Numbered from the stretch's first letter, positions 1 through 8,336 are shown. The stretch is 26,396 nt of DNA from Actinomycetes bacterium (GCA_021793335.1 JAJYSW010000015.1:1-26396), one strand, 5' to 3'. The notes: generated by a model not told the origin, from the letters alone. Translations and numbers: made by a program.

Positions 1-32
1 GCCGCATCGCCGCCCCTCAGTGCATTATGTGC

Positions 33-1586
33 TTATTTCTCGAACCAGATCGCCGAGCCGCCCGGGAGGCGGCCTTCGACGAGATCGGCGCTCGACAGGA
101 GCACCTTGCCGTCGAAGCCGTCCAGGCTCACCGGCTCGTCGCCGAAGTTGACGACGCACACCAGGGCGCCGTTGTCGAACGCGAAGGCGTTCTCGCCCGG
201 GGCTTCCAGCCAGGTCAGGGCGCTCGCCTTGTGCGTTTTGCGAAGCGCGATGGCCTTGCGGTAGAACTCCAGCGTGGAGCCCTCGACGCCGTCCTGGGCC
301 TCGACGGATTTCCGGGCCCAGTCCTCCGGTTGGGGCAGCCAGGGCTCGGCGTCGCCGAAGCCGAGCGAGGGCCCTTCGGTCTTCCACGGAATCGGCACGC
401 GGCAGCCGTCACGGCCGATCTGCTCGCCGTTCGTCCGGAAGAACGTCGGGTCCTGGCGGAGTTCGTCGGGCAGGTCGAGCACCTCATTGAGGCCCAGTTC
501 CTCGCCTTGGTAGACGTATACGACGCCCGGCAGCGCCAAGATCAGCTGCGTGGCGGCCTTCGCCCGGGCCAGGCCCGTCTCGCCGTCGCCGTAGCGGGTG
601 ACGTGGCGGTGCACGTCGTGGTTGGACAGCACCCAGGTGCACGGGGCGCCGACGCCGGCGTTGTTGGCGATCTCGGCGTCGATGGCCTGGCGGAAGTCCG
701 CGGCGGTGAAGGGCGCGAGCACCAGATCGAAGTTGAACGCCTGGTGCAGCTCGTCGGGGCGCAGGTAGAGCGCCCGACGCTCGGAGGAGTCGGTCCACGC
801 CTCGGCGACGAAGATGCGGTCGCCCTCGTACTCTTCGATGATGGGTCGCCAGGTGCGGTAGATGTCGTGGACGCCGTCCTGGTCGAAGAACGGCGCCTGC
901 GTGGTGCCGATCATCTCGATCGAGCCGTCGCCGCCGGTGTCGGGGAGCCCTTCGGCCTTGACCATGCCGTGGGCGACGTCGATGCGGAAGCCGTCGACGC
1001 CGCGGTCGAGCCAGAACCGCAGAATCGAATGGAATTCGGCGTGGACTTCCGGGTTCTCCCAGTTCAGGTCCGGTTGTGTGGCGTCGAACAGGTGCAGGTA
1101 CCACTGTTTGCCGTCGGGGGTCTTGGACCAGGCCGGGCCGCCGAAGATCGACTGCCAGTTGTTCGGCGGCATCTCGGACTTGGCGGGGTCGACGTCGCGG
1201 AAGTGGTAGCGGGCGCGCTCGGCGCTGCCCGGGCCGGCGGCCAGCGCGGCCTTGAACCACTCGTGTTCCGAAGAGGAGTGGTTGGGGACCAGGTCGACGA
1301 TGATGCGGATGCCGGCCTCGTGGGCGGCTTCGAGCATCGCGTCGAAGTCGTCGAGTGTGCCGAATCGCGGGTCGATCGCGCGGTAGTCGGACACGTCGTA
1401 GCCGGCGTCGTTCTGCGGCGAGGCGTAGAACGGGGACAGCCAGAGCGCGTCGACGCCGAGTTTCGCGAGGTAGGGGATCCGTGAGCGGACGCCCGCGAGG
1501 TCGCCCATGCCGTCGCCGTTCGCGTCGGCGAAGGATCGTGGGTAGACCTGGTAGATGACCGCATCGCGCCACCAGTTGTCACTCAT
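33..1586 (-). CDS. GH13 alpha-glucosidase (oligo-1,6-glucosidase/maltase type)
   Basis: 517 aa. This is a cytoplasmic alpha-amylase-superfamily enzyme expected to release glucose from maltose, isomaltose or other short alpha-glucosides brought in by the neighbouring importer. All four GH13 regions are visible: DLVPNHSS (about 98-105), GFRIDVAH with nucleophile Asp203, FVAEAW with acid/base Glu262, and SNHD with Asp324. The QPDLNWENPEV segment (171-181) is typical of the GH13 alpha-glucosidase/oligo-1,6-glucosidase group. There is no signal peptide. I chose the ATG at 1586 (MSDNWWRDAV) because GH13 homology begins there and GAGAGGAC precedes it. The frame stays open upstream, but that stretch lies inside the repressor gene and reads as Arg/Pro-rich nonsense. 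The repressor stop is 17 bp upstream on the same strand, so the two are probably cotranscribed. Exact linkage specificity cannot be read from the sequence. Confidence 0.93.
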   Translation of the reverse strand: MSDNWWRDAVIYQVYPRSFADANGDGMGDLAGVRSRIPYLAKLGVDALWLSPFYASPQNDAGYDVSDYRAIDPRFGTLDDFDAMLEAAHEAGIRIIVDLVPNHSSSEHEWFKAALAAGPGSAERARYHFRDVDPAKSEMPPNNWQSIFGGPAWSKTPDGKQWYLHLFDATQPDLNWENPEVHAEFHSILRFWLDRGVDGFRIDVAHGMVKAEGLPDTGGDGSIEMIGTTQAPFFDQDGVHDIYRTWRPIIEEYEGDRIFVAEAWTDSSERRALYLRPDELHQAFNFDLVLAPFTAADFRQAIDAEIANNAGVGAPCTWVLSNHDVHRHVTRYGDGETGLARAKAATQLILALPGVVYVYQGEELGLNEVLDLPDELRQDPTFFRTNGEQIGRDGCRVPIPWKTEGPSLGFGDAEPWLPQPEDWARKSVEAQDGVEGSTLEFYRKAIALRKTHKASALTWLEAPGENAFAFDNGALVCVVNFGDEPVSLDGFDGKVLLSSADLVEGRLPGGSAIWFEK

Positions 1587-1603
1587 GGGTGTGTCGTCCT
1601 CTC

Positions 1604-2599
1604 TCATTGGGGTGCCGCACCGGTGGAGCCGCGTACGACGAGTTCGGGCCGGAACAGGTATTCCGACGACGGCGTGGGCTGCCCGGCGATCTCGTCGAGC
1701 AGCGCCCGGGCGGCGGCGGTGGCGATGTCGCGCACCGGTTGCCGCACGGTCGTGAGCGGGGGGTTGGTATGGGCGATGAGGGGGGAGTCGTCGTAGCCGA
1801 CGACGGAGAAGTCCTCGGGCACGGACAGGCCGCGTTCTTCGGCGGCGCGGATGGCGCCGAGGGCCATCAGGTCGGAGCCGCAGACGACGGCGGTGGCACC
1901 GCGATCGATGAGGCGGGAGGCGGCGGCGTGTCCGCCCTGCTCGCCGAAGAGGGTCAGTTCGATCAGTTCGGGGCCGAGCGGCTGCATGGCGGCGCGGTAG
2001 CCGCGGATCTTGCGCTGGACGGGCCAGTAGCGGTCGGGTCCGGAGACGAGGCCGATGCGGGTGTGGCCGAGGTCGGCGAGGTGATCGACGGCGATGCGGG
2101 CGGCGGTGGCATCGTCGCAGGAGAATGAGGCGGCTTCGACGCCTTCGGGATGGCCGGTGATGAACGCGACCGGGAGGCGTTTGTCCTTCAGTTCCTGGTA
2201 GCGCTCGGTGCTGGCGAGGGTGTCGGCGTGGAGGCCGGAGACGAAGATGATGCCCGCCACGGAGCGTTCGCGCAGCATGTCGACGTATTCGTCTTCGGAG
2301 ACGCCGCCGGGGGTCTGGGTGCACAGCACCGGCGTGTAGCCGGAGCCGGCGAGGACGTTGGAGATCGTCTGCGCGTACAGCGGGAAGATGGGGTTCTCCA
2401 GCTCGGGCACCACGAGGCCGATCAGACCGATGGCGTGTTTCCGCAGCGCGGGGGGTCGTTCGTAGCCCAGCACGTCGAGCGCAGTGAGAACGGATTGCCG
2501 GGTTTGAGCGCCAACGCCGGACTTGTCGTTGAGCACTCGGGAAACCGTTGCCTCACTGACCCCGGCCTGTCGAGCGATGTCGGAGAGTCGAAGCCGCAT
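1604..2599 (-). CDS. LacI-family transcriptional repressor of the maltose/alpha-glucoside locus
   Basis: 331 aa, the usual LacI-family length. The N-terminal helix-turn-helix and hinge are clear (LSDIARQAGVSEATVSRVLN, residues 5-24), followed by a periplasmic-binding-protein-like effector domain (about 60-325). The effector domain contains the family's usual DxVxVVGYDD-type segment, here FSVVGYDDSPLIAH near residue 260. It is divergent from malE and lies directly upstream of the alpha-glucosidase, so it most likely represses both directions from the palindrome in the shared intergenic region and is released by a maltose-type sugar. This matches the role of MalR in Streptomyces, although here the repressor leads the glucosidase operon. 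Start is ATG at 2599. Confidence 0.93.
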   Translation of the reverse strand: MRLRLSDIARQAGVSEATVSRVLNDKSGVGAQTRQSVLTALDVLGYERPPALRKHAIGLIGLVVPELENPIFPLYAQTISNVLAGSGYTPVLCTQTPGGVSEDEYVDMLRERSVAGIIFVSGLHADTLASTERYQELKDKRLPVAFITGHPEGVEAASFSCDDATAARIAVDHLADLGHTRIGLVSGPDRYWPVQRKIRGYRAAMQPLGPELIELTLFGEQGGHAAASRLIDRGATAVVCGSDLMALGAIRAAEERGLSVPEDFSVVGYDDSPLIAHTNPPLTTVRQPVRDIATAAARALLDEIAGQPTPSSEYLFRPELVVRGSTGAAPQ

Positions 2600-2625
2600 G
2601 ATGACAGCGTAGCCTATCTGAAATT

Positions 2626-2645
2626 TTGCAACAGTTTGGTTGCAA
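2626..2645. promoter_or_regulatory. Probable LacI-family operator (20-bp palindrome)
   Basis: TTGCAACAGTTTGGTTGCAA consists of perfect 7-bp arms (TTGCAAC / GTTGCAA) around a 6-nt spacer. It lies in the divergent intergenic region, 27 bp from the repressor start and 111 bp from malE. LacI-family repressors bind such dyads, and the TTGCAA half-site resembles the CTTGCA-type elements I recall from actinomycete mal promoters. That the local repressor binds it is inference. Confidence 0.7.
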
Positions 2646-2647
2646 GG

Positions 2648-2665
2648 GTTTCCTGTTTTTGAAAC
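2648..2665. promoter_or_regulatory. Second short dyad beside the operator
   Basis: GTTTC (2648-2652) and GAAAC (2661-2665) form 5-bp arms around an 8-nt T-rich spacer, two bases after the main palindrome. A further CTTGC at 2668-2672 can pair with GCAAG at 2642-2646. It may be an auxiliary repressor site or part of the malE promoter. No convincing -10/-35 pair could be fixed here by eye. Confidence 0.35.
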
Positions 2666-2756
2666 ATCTTGCTAACCTTCGAGGGGTCAGGGGCTCTCGC
2701 CCATGATCTCCGTCACGGCCCCTCCGGGCCGCCCTCAACGAGGAGAGGTACAGAAA

Positions 2757-3998
2757 ATGCGTAGAAGGACCATCGGCACCGCCGCATTCTCCGCCGCGGC
2801 GCTCAGCACGCTCACCGCCTGCGGTTCAGACGACGACGAGAACGAGGGCAGCGACTCCGAGAAGCAGGAGTTCTCCGGGGAACTGGTCATCTGGGCCGAT
2901 GAGACCCGCACCCCCGTCCTGAAGGAGTACGTGGCCGAATTCGAGGCCCAGGTCGGCGTCAAGGTCACCGTCGAGGAGCATGTCGAGACGCTGCGCGAAG
3001 ACTTCCTCGCCGCCGCCGAGCAGGGCCAGGGCCCCGACATCATCGTGGGCGCCCACGACTGGGCCGGCCAACTCGCCGGCGACGGCGTCATCGTCCCGGT
3101 GACCCTGAGCGAGGACAGGGCCGCCGCGCTGAACGAGACCTCCCTGAAGGCGTTCACCGTGGACGGCAACCTGTACGGCGTCCCCTACGCGCTGGAGAAC
3201 CTGGCCCTCATCCGCAACACCGACCTCGCCGCCGAGGCCCCCGCCACGTTCGAGGAGCTCATCGCCGCCGGCGAGGCCGCCGGGACCGACGAGATCCTCA
3301 CCATGGAGGTCGGCGTCGACGGCAATGCCTACAGCGCCTACCCGCTGTTCTCGTCGATGGGCGGCTACCTGTTCGCCGACGACGGCCAGGGCAACCTCGA
3401 CCCGAACGACGTCGGCGTCGACTCCGAAGGCGGCATCGCCGCGTTCGAGAAGTTCGCCGAACTCGGCGAGGCGGGCATCCTCAAGACCACGCACGACGCC
3501 TCGAACGTCATCCCGTTCTTCATCGACGGCAAGACCGCGTTCATGATCTCCGGACCGTGGGCGCTCACCGACGTCCAGGGAGCGGGCATCGACTACGAGG
3601 TCACCGCCATCCCCGGCTTCGAAGGCCAGGGACCGGCCGCCCCGTTCCTCGGCGTCCAGGGCTTCTACGTCTCGGCCACCGCCTCGAACGCCCTGTTCGC
3701 GCAGGAATTCGTGACGAACTACGTGCTCACCGAGGAGCTCCAGCTCCAGCTCGCCGAGGCCGGGGGCCGCCTCCCGGCCCTCACCGCCGCGGCCGAGACG
3801 TACTCCGAGGGCAACGCCGACATCCAGGGCTTCGCCGCCGCCGGCGAGGACGCGGTCCCGATGCCGAACATCCCCGCGATGAACGCCGTCTGGGAGCCCT
3901 TCGGGCGCGCCGAGGCCGACGCCATCGACGGGGCCGCCTCCGGCGAAGACGCCGCCACCGCGGCAGCGCAGAGCATCCGCGACGCGATCGCCTCCTAG
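2757..3998 (+). CDS. malE: Maltose/oligosaccharide ABC transporter substrate-binding lipoprotein
   Basis: 413 aa, family 1 extracellular solute-binding protein of the MalE type. Residues 1-22 form a lipoprotein signal peptide with an RRR n-region and an LTAC lipobox, so Cys22 is expected to be lipidated on the outer face of the membrane. An acidic linker follows (DDDENEGSDSE). The mature part has the MalE-like stretches ELVIWADE, GPDIIVGAHDWAGQLA, YGVPYALENLALIRN and FFIDGKTAFMISGPW. The start is ATG 2757 with AGGAGAGG at 2741-2748. An in-frame start at 2703 would add residues before the signal peptide and was rejected. It is the first gene of malEFG, with 46 bp to malF. Sugar specificity is inferred from the adjacent alpha-glucosidase. 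Confidence 0.92.
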   Translation: MRRRTIGTAAFSAAALSTLTACGSDDDENEGSDSEKQEFSGELVIWADETRTPVLKEYVAEFEAQVGVKVTVEEHVETLREDFLAAAEQGQGPDIIVGAHDWAGQLAGDGVIVPVTLSEDRAAALNETSLKAFTVDGNLYGVPYALENLALIRNTDLAAEAPATFEELIAAGEAAGTDEILTMEVGVDGNAYSAYPLFSSMGGYLFADDGQGNLDPNDVGVDSEGGIAAFEKFAELGEAGILKTTHDASNVIPFFIDGKTAFMISGPWALTDVQGAGIDYEVTAIPGFEGQGPAAPFLGVQGFYVSATASNALFAQEFVTNYVLTEELQLQLAEAGGRLPALTAAAETYSEGNADIQGFAAAGEDAVPMPNIPAMNAVWEPFGRAEADAIDGAASGEDAATAAAQSIRDAIAS

Positions 3999-4044
3999 CA
4001 ACCGCCCCGGCAGAACCCCCTGAGAGAGCGAAGGAGCCTCACTC

Positions 4045-5592
4045 GTGCTCGACCGACGTTCCCGGACGGCCGGGACGGCCACCGCCACGGGCCTGATCGT
4101 CAAGATCGCCGTGCTCGCGCTGGTCGCCGGACTGGCCGTCTGGGCGGCGTTGCCCCTCATCGGCGCCGAGGCCTGGTGGGCCCTGGCGCTGGAGGCGGCC
4201 ATAGTCGCGATCGTCTTCTACACCTACCTCCAGCGCCGCGCCATCCCACTGAAGTACCTCGTACCGGGAACCCTGCTGCTCATCGCCTTCCAGATCCTTC
4301 CGGTCGTCATGACCGTCGGCACCTCCTTCTCCAACTACGGCGACGGGCACCGGGTCGGCAAGGAGCAGGCGATCGAGGCGATCGTCGCCGCCGGCGTCCA
4401 GCAGACACCCGGCGGCGCGACCTACCTCGTCGCCGTCGGCGAATCCGCCGACGGCGAGCTGACCCTCCTCCTGACCGACACCGCGGACGGCTCGACCTGG
4501 GCCGGCACCGAGGCGGGCCTGAACGAGCTCGACGGCGCCCGGACCGACGATTCGGGCCGCGTCGCCGACGCCGACGGCTACACCGTGTGGAGCCTCGCCG
4601 AACTGGGCGAACGCCAAGGCGAACTCGCCGAGCTCGCCGTGCCCACCGGCCCCGAGACCGGCATCAAGGTGCAGGGACTGTCCGCTTTCGAGGGCGCCTC
4701 CACACGTTCCTATGACGAATCCTGCGACTGCATCACCGACTCGGCGACCGGCGTCGTCTGGCACGCCGACGACCAGAGCGGCAGGTTCCTGACCGAGGAC
4801 GGCCAGGCCGCGCTCGTCGGCTGGCGGGTCGGCGTCGGCTTCGACAACTACCTCGCCGTCCTGACCGACCCCGACATCCGAGGCCCGTTCTTCGGGGTGT
4901 TCGTGTGGAACATCGCGTTCGCGGCCGGATCGGTGCTGCTGACCTTCGCGGTCGGCCTCGGCGTCGCGATGGCGCTCAACCGGCCCGGCATGCGAGGGAC
5001 CAAGGCGTACCGGGCGGTCATGATCCTCCCGTACGCGATGCCCTCGTTCGCGATGATCCTCATGTGGGCGCAGATGTTCAACCGGGACTTCGGCCTGGTC
5101 AACGACCTCTTGGGGTTGAGCGTCAACTGGTACGGCGAGACCTGGGCGGCGCGGACGATGGTCCTGGTCGCCAACACCTGGCTCGGTTTCCCGTATATGT
5201 TCCTCATCAGCCTCGGGGCGCTCCAGGCGCTTCCCGCCGACTCGCTCGAAGCGGCGAAGATCGACGGGGCGACCGGGTTCACCGCCTTCCGCAAGATCAC
5301 GCTCCCGCTGCTATTGGTGGCGCTCACACCGCTGCTGATATCCAGTTTCGCGTTCAACTTCAACAACTTCAACATCATCGAGCTGCTCTCGGGCGGCGCG
5401 CCGTTCCGTTCGGGCGATGCCATCGGAGGCACGGATCTGCTCATCACGTATGCGTTCCGGCAGGCATTCGGGTCCTCCTCGGCCGATTACGGCTTCGCGA
5501 GCGCGGTGAGCGTGTTCATCTTCATCATCGTCGCGACGATCTCGGCGGTCATGTTCCGGACCACCCGCAACCAGGAGGACGTGTACTCATGA
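4045..5592 (+). CDS. malF: Maltose-type ABC transporter permease with large extracytoplasmic insert
   Basis: 515 aa, about the length of E. coli MalF. I count eight hydrophobic segments: two near residues 12-60, one at about 70-95, and five after residue 280. About 180 residues (96-275) lie between segments 3 and 4, which corresponds to the P2-type extracytoplasmic domain of MalF. The cytoplasmic coupling loop EAAKIDGATG is at 402-411 and is where the ATPase docks. GTG 4045 is used as the start because AAGGAG stands 8 nt upstream. The stop overlaps the malG start by 4 bp (ATGA), indicating translational coupling. The insert contains a CxC pair (ESCDC), an uncommon feature for such a loop. Confidence 0.92.
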   Translation: MLDRRSRTAGTATATGLIVKIAVLALVAGLAVWAALPLIGAEAWWALALEAAIVAIVFYTYLQRRAIPLKYLVPGTLLLIAFQILPVVMTVGTSFSNYGDGHRVGKEQAIEAIVAAGVQQTPGGATYLVAVGESADGELTLLLTDTADGSTWAGTEAGLNELDGARTDDSGRVADADGYTVWSLAELGERQGELAELAVPTGPETGIKVQGLSAFEGASTRSYDESCDCITDSATGVVWHADDQSGRFLTEDGQAALVGWRVGVGFDNYLAVLTDPDIRGPFFGVFVWNIAFAAGSVLLTFAVGLGVAMALNRPGMRGTKAYRAVMILPYAMPSFAMILMWAQMFNRDFGLVNDLLGLSVNWYGETWAARTMVLVANTWLGFPYMFLISLGALQALPADSLEAAKIDGATGFTAFRKITLPLLLVALTPLLISSFAFNFNNFNIIELLSGGAPFRSGDAIGGTDLLITYAFRQAFGSSSADYGFASAVSVFIFIIVATISAVMFRTTRNQEDVYS

Positions 5593-6509
5593 CCCGCACT
5601 TCCGCAACGGATCGGGCCCGAAAGGCCCCGAAGCGACCGAAACGCCGAGGGCCCTTCGCCAGGTGGGCCGCCGACACCGGCTGGCGGCACCTGGTCGCGA
5701 TCCTGGTCGTGGTCTTCGCGCTCATCCCGATCGTCTACGTCGTCTCGGCCGCGTTCAACCCGACCGGCACCCTCTCGGCCACGAGCCTGCTGCCGAGCGG
5801 GTTCAGCGTGAACAACTTCGAGCGGCTGTTCACCGAGGACAACATCCCGTTCGCGCGCTGGTTCTTCAATTCGCTGGTGATCGCCGTACCGGCGGCGTTC
5901 ATCTCGATCTTCGTCTCCTCGCTCGCGGCGTACGCGTTCAGTCGCTTCCGTTTCAAGGGACGTCGGCCGATGCTGCTGTTCCTGCTGCTGATCCAGATGT
6001 TCCCGGCGTTCCTGTCGGTGGTCGCGCTGTACCTGATCTTCGGCGCGATCGGCGATTTCTATCCCGTGGCGGGGCTCAACTCGAAGCTCGGGCTGATGCT
6101 GGTGTACATGGGCGGCGCGCTGGGCGTCTCGACCTGGTTGATGAAGGGCTTCTTCGACACCATTCCCAAGGAGCTCGACGAGGCCGCCGTGATCGACGGG
6201 GCCGGCCATGCGCAGATCTTCTTCGGGATGATCCTGCCGCTGTCGGCGCCGATCATCGCGATCTCGGGGATTCTGGCGTTCGTGGGGACGATGAACGACT
6301 TCATCCTGGCGAGCCTGTTCCTGACCGACCGTCCGGAGATGACGCTCGCCGTGGGGCTCAAGACGCTCACGGCGGCGAACTCGCCGGCGAGCTATTTCGG
6401 GGTCTTCGCGGCCGGGACGCTCATCACCTCGGTGCTGACGGTCACGGTGTTCATGAGTCTCCAGCGCTATATCGTCTCCGGCTTGACCGGAGGCGCGGTG
6501 AAGGGCTGA
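5589..6509 (+). CDS. malG: Maltose-type ABC transporter permease, second subunit
   Basis: 306 aa, typical MalG size, with six membrane segments beginning at HLVAILVVVFALIPIVYVV. The EAA loop EAAVIDGAGHAQIFFGMILP (198-217) contacts the ATPase. A basic N-terminus (RKAPKRPKRRG) marks the cytoplasmic side. It pairs with MalF to form the channel and completes malEFG. No ATP-binding subunit gene follows. In actinomycetes a shared MsiK-type ATPase encoded elsewhere usually energises such importers, and I assume the same here. Two hairpins directly downstream end the operon. Confidence 0.92.
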   Translation: MTRTSATDRARKAPKRPKRRGPFARWAADTGWRHLVAILVVVFALIPIVYVVSAAFNPTGTLSATSLLPSGFSVNNFERLFTEDNIPFARWFFNSLVIAVPAAFISIFVSSLAAYAFSRFRFKGRRPMLLFLLLIQMFPAFLSVVALYLIFGAIGDFYPVAGLNSKLGLMLVYMGGALGVSTWLMKGFFDTIPKELDEAAVIDGAGHAQIFFGMILPLSAPIIAISGILAFVGTMNDFILASLFLTDRPEMTLAVGLKTLTAANSPASYFGVFAAGTLITSVLTVTVFMSLQRYIVSGLTGGAVKG

Positions 6510-6552
6510 CAGATTTCGGCTCGACACGCAGGGGCCTGCGAGAGCAGGCCGG

Positions 6553-6575
6553 GGCCCGGTCGGCGGGCAGCCTCC
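6553..6575 (+). repeat. Left copy of 23-nt inverted repeat flanking the ATPase gene
   Basis: The 23 nt here (core CGGTCGGCGGGCAGCCTCC) recur exactly, on the opposite strand, at 8354-8376. The first 15 nt are the left arm of the malG terminator; the other 8 extend into its loop, so the match is more than a shared hairpin stem. Confidence 0.75.
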
Positions 6576-6595
6576 CAACACCCGCCGACCGGGCC
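6553..6595 (+). terminator. malEFG terminator hairpin
   Basis: Perfect 15-bp arms (6553-6567 and 6581-6595, core GGTCGGCGGG / CCCGCCGACC) with a 13-nt loop, followed by a CT-rich tail (CTCGTTCTCGTCTCTC). A smaller hairpin precedes it: GGCCTGC, loop GAGA, GCAGGCC (6533-6550). Together they lie 24-86 bp after the malG stop. Confidence 0.8.
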
Positions 6596-6682
6596 TCGTT
6601 CTCGTCTCTCGCGGCGGCTCCGGTCGAACGGTCCGGCCCAGAAGACCGGCACCGCGAACCGGCCGCTTCCGCCCCCGATTCA

Positions 6683-6721
6683 CAGGTTGAAGTATAGTTC
6701 AGCTAACTATACTTCAACCTG
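6683..6721. promoter_or_regulatory. Perfect 17-bp-arm AT-rich palindrome at the ATPase promoter
   Basis: CAGGTTGAAGTATAGTT (6683-6699) is repeated perfectly inverted at 6705-6721 around the 5-nt centre CAGCT. It is AT-rich in a GC-rich setting and ends 21 bp before the ATPase start. The right arm holds a TATACT -10-like hexamer (6708-6713), and the dyad carries the same hexamer toward the left. It may be an operator overlapping the promoter, or a recombination/target site. No regulator gene is adjacent, so self-regulation by the ATPase is one guess. Confidence 0.8.
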
Positions 6722-6742
6722 CGAGTCCTCTGGAGGGATCGA

Positions 6743-8221
6743 GTGGAGCCGCCTAAGCCGCCTGACATGTTCGATCGGGAACGGGAATGGTCGGCCTTGA
6801 GCAGGTTCATAGCGAGCGGGCAACCCAATGCGACCCTGGGGGTCGTCTCCGGGCGTCGCCGTCAAGGCAAGACGTTCCTGCTCGAAGCGCTCTGCGAGGC
6901 CGCAGGCGGGCTCTATATCGCCGCGGAGCAGGCTTCGGAGGCCGAGTCGCTGCGGTCGTTCGCCTCCGCGGTCGGCGACTTCGCCGCCTCTTCCCTGCCG
7001 ATCGCCTTCAACGACTGGCGGCAGGCGATCGATGCGCTCCTCGCAGTAGGGGCCGAACGCGAGACCCCTATCGTGATCGACGAATTCCCTTATCTGGTCA
7101 AGGCCAGCCCGCAACTGCCCTCGATCGTGCAGGCCGCGCTCGCGCCCAGACGCGCCGAATTCACCGCCTCGCGTTCCCGGCTCCTGCTGTGCGGCTCGGC
7201 GATGTCATTCATGGGCTCGCTCCTGTCCGGCACCGCACCGCTGCGCGGCCGGGCCGGGATCGAACTGGTCGTCCCGACCCTCGATTTCCGCCTCGCCGCC
7301 GAGTTCTGGGGCATCGACGATCCCCGGCTCGCCTTCAAGATCAATTCGGTCGTCGGCGGTACGCCCGCCTACCGGCGGCAATTCACCGCCGACGACGCTC
7401 CCGCCTCCCTCGACGATTTCGATGCGTGGATGCTGCGTCATCCGCTGAATCCGGCCAGTCCACTGTTCAGGGAGGCCCGCTACCTGTTGAGCGAGGAGCC
7501 CGGCATTCGCGATCCGGGGCTGTACCATTCGGTCCTCGCCGCTGTGACCGCCGGCAACACCACCAGCGGCGGCGTCGCCGGTTACGTCGGCCGCAAGGCC
7601 AGCGACGTCGCACACCCGCTGCACGTGCTGGAGGACGCCGGACTCCTGCGCCGGGAACCGGACGCATTCCGCAAGAACCGCACCCTCTACCGCGTGAACG
7701 AGCCGCTCATCGCATTTCACCAAGCAGTCCTGCGCCCCTCTTGGACTGAATGGGAACTCGGTCGTCAGCCCGAGCGACTCTGGGCCCGGGCGCAGTCACG
7801 ATTCACGAGCCAGGTCATGGGCCCCCGCTTCGAGCAGATCTGCCGCGAGTGGGCACAGCATCACGCCGATGAGGAGGTCTTCGGCGGCTTCGCCGACCGC
7901 GTGGCGAGCGGCACGGTCAACGATCCGGCCAATCGAACGACCCACGAGGTCGACATCGCGGTCTTCACGGTCGACGACGACGGCGGCGAAACCCTGCTGG
8001 CCATCGGCGAGGCGAAGCTGAACGAGACGATGGGAAGACCGCACCTCGAACGCCTCGAACACATCCGTGACCTCCTGGCGAACCGCTACGACGTCACGCA
8101 CACGAAACTGGCGCTGTTCAGCGGCTCGGGCTTCTCCGACTCCCTGAGCGCCGTGCCCGACCGTGAAGACCTCATCCTGATCGGGCTTGCCGACCTGTAC
8201 GGCGGCGGAGAGGGCGCCTGA
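6743..8221 (+). CDS. AAA ATPase (archaeal-type ATPase/DUF234 family) with PD-(D/E)XK-like C-terminus
   Basis: 492 aa. The N-terminal P-loop domain has Walker A GRRRQGKT (37-44), Walker B IVIDEF (110-115) and the family's LLLCGSAMSFM sensor segment. A winged-helix-like middle follows (about 280-340, including HVLEDAGLLRRE). The C-terminus holds HEVDIAV (401-407) and LAIGEAK (419-425), giving an Asp404...Glu423-x-Lys425 arrangement that matches a PD-(D/E)XK nuclease core, as proposed for DUF234-type domains. Start is GTG 6743 with GGAGGG at 6732-6737. It stands alone, preceded by the palindrome at 6683-6721 and framed by a 23-nt inverted repeat. Members of this family are widespread in bacteria and archaea without an established role. 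A defence or DNA-transaction role is inference, and whether the nuclease core is active is unknown. Confidence 0.88.
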   Translation: MEPPKPPDMFDREREWSALSRFIASGQPNATLGVVSGRRRQGKTFLLEALCEAAGGLYIAAEQASEAESLRSFASAVGDFAASSLPIAFNDWRQAIDALLAVGAERETPIVIDEFPYLVKASPQLPSIVQAALAPRRAEFTASRSRLLLCGSAMSFMGSLLSGTAPLRGRAGIELVVPTLDFRLAAEFWGIDDPRLAFKINSVVGGTPAYRRQFTADDAPASLDDFDAWMLRHPLNPASPLFREARYLLSEEPGIRDPGLYHSVLAAVTAGNTTSGGVAGYVGRKASDVAHPLHVLEDAGLLRREPDAFRKNRTLYRVNEPLIAFHQAVLRPSWTEWELGRQPERLWARAQSRFTSQVMGPRFEQICREWAQHHADEEVFGGFADRVASGTVNDPANRTTHEVDIAVFTVDDDGGETLLAIGEAKLNETMGRPHLERLEHIRDLLANRYDVTHTKLALFSGSGFSDSLSAVPDREDLILIGLADLYGGGEGA

Positions 8222-8336
8222 TCAGGGCATCCTTCGCGCTCCTTCGATGGCAGCCGGTGAGGCACGGCGGGACGCCATCCGGCCCACGCGCGAATTGAAG
8301 ACAGGACGCGCCGCGGCTCAAGATGACGAAACTATG

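Noticed and set aside
27..1484. Long rightward frame antisense to the alpha-glucosidase
   Set aside because: It mirrors a gene with clear GH13 motifs, has no recognisable domain and arises from GC-rich third positions.
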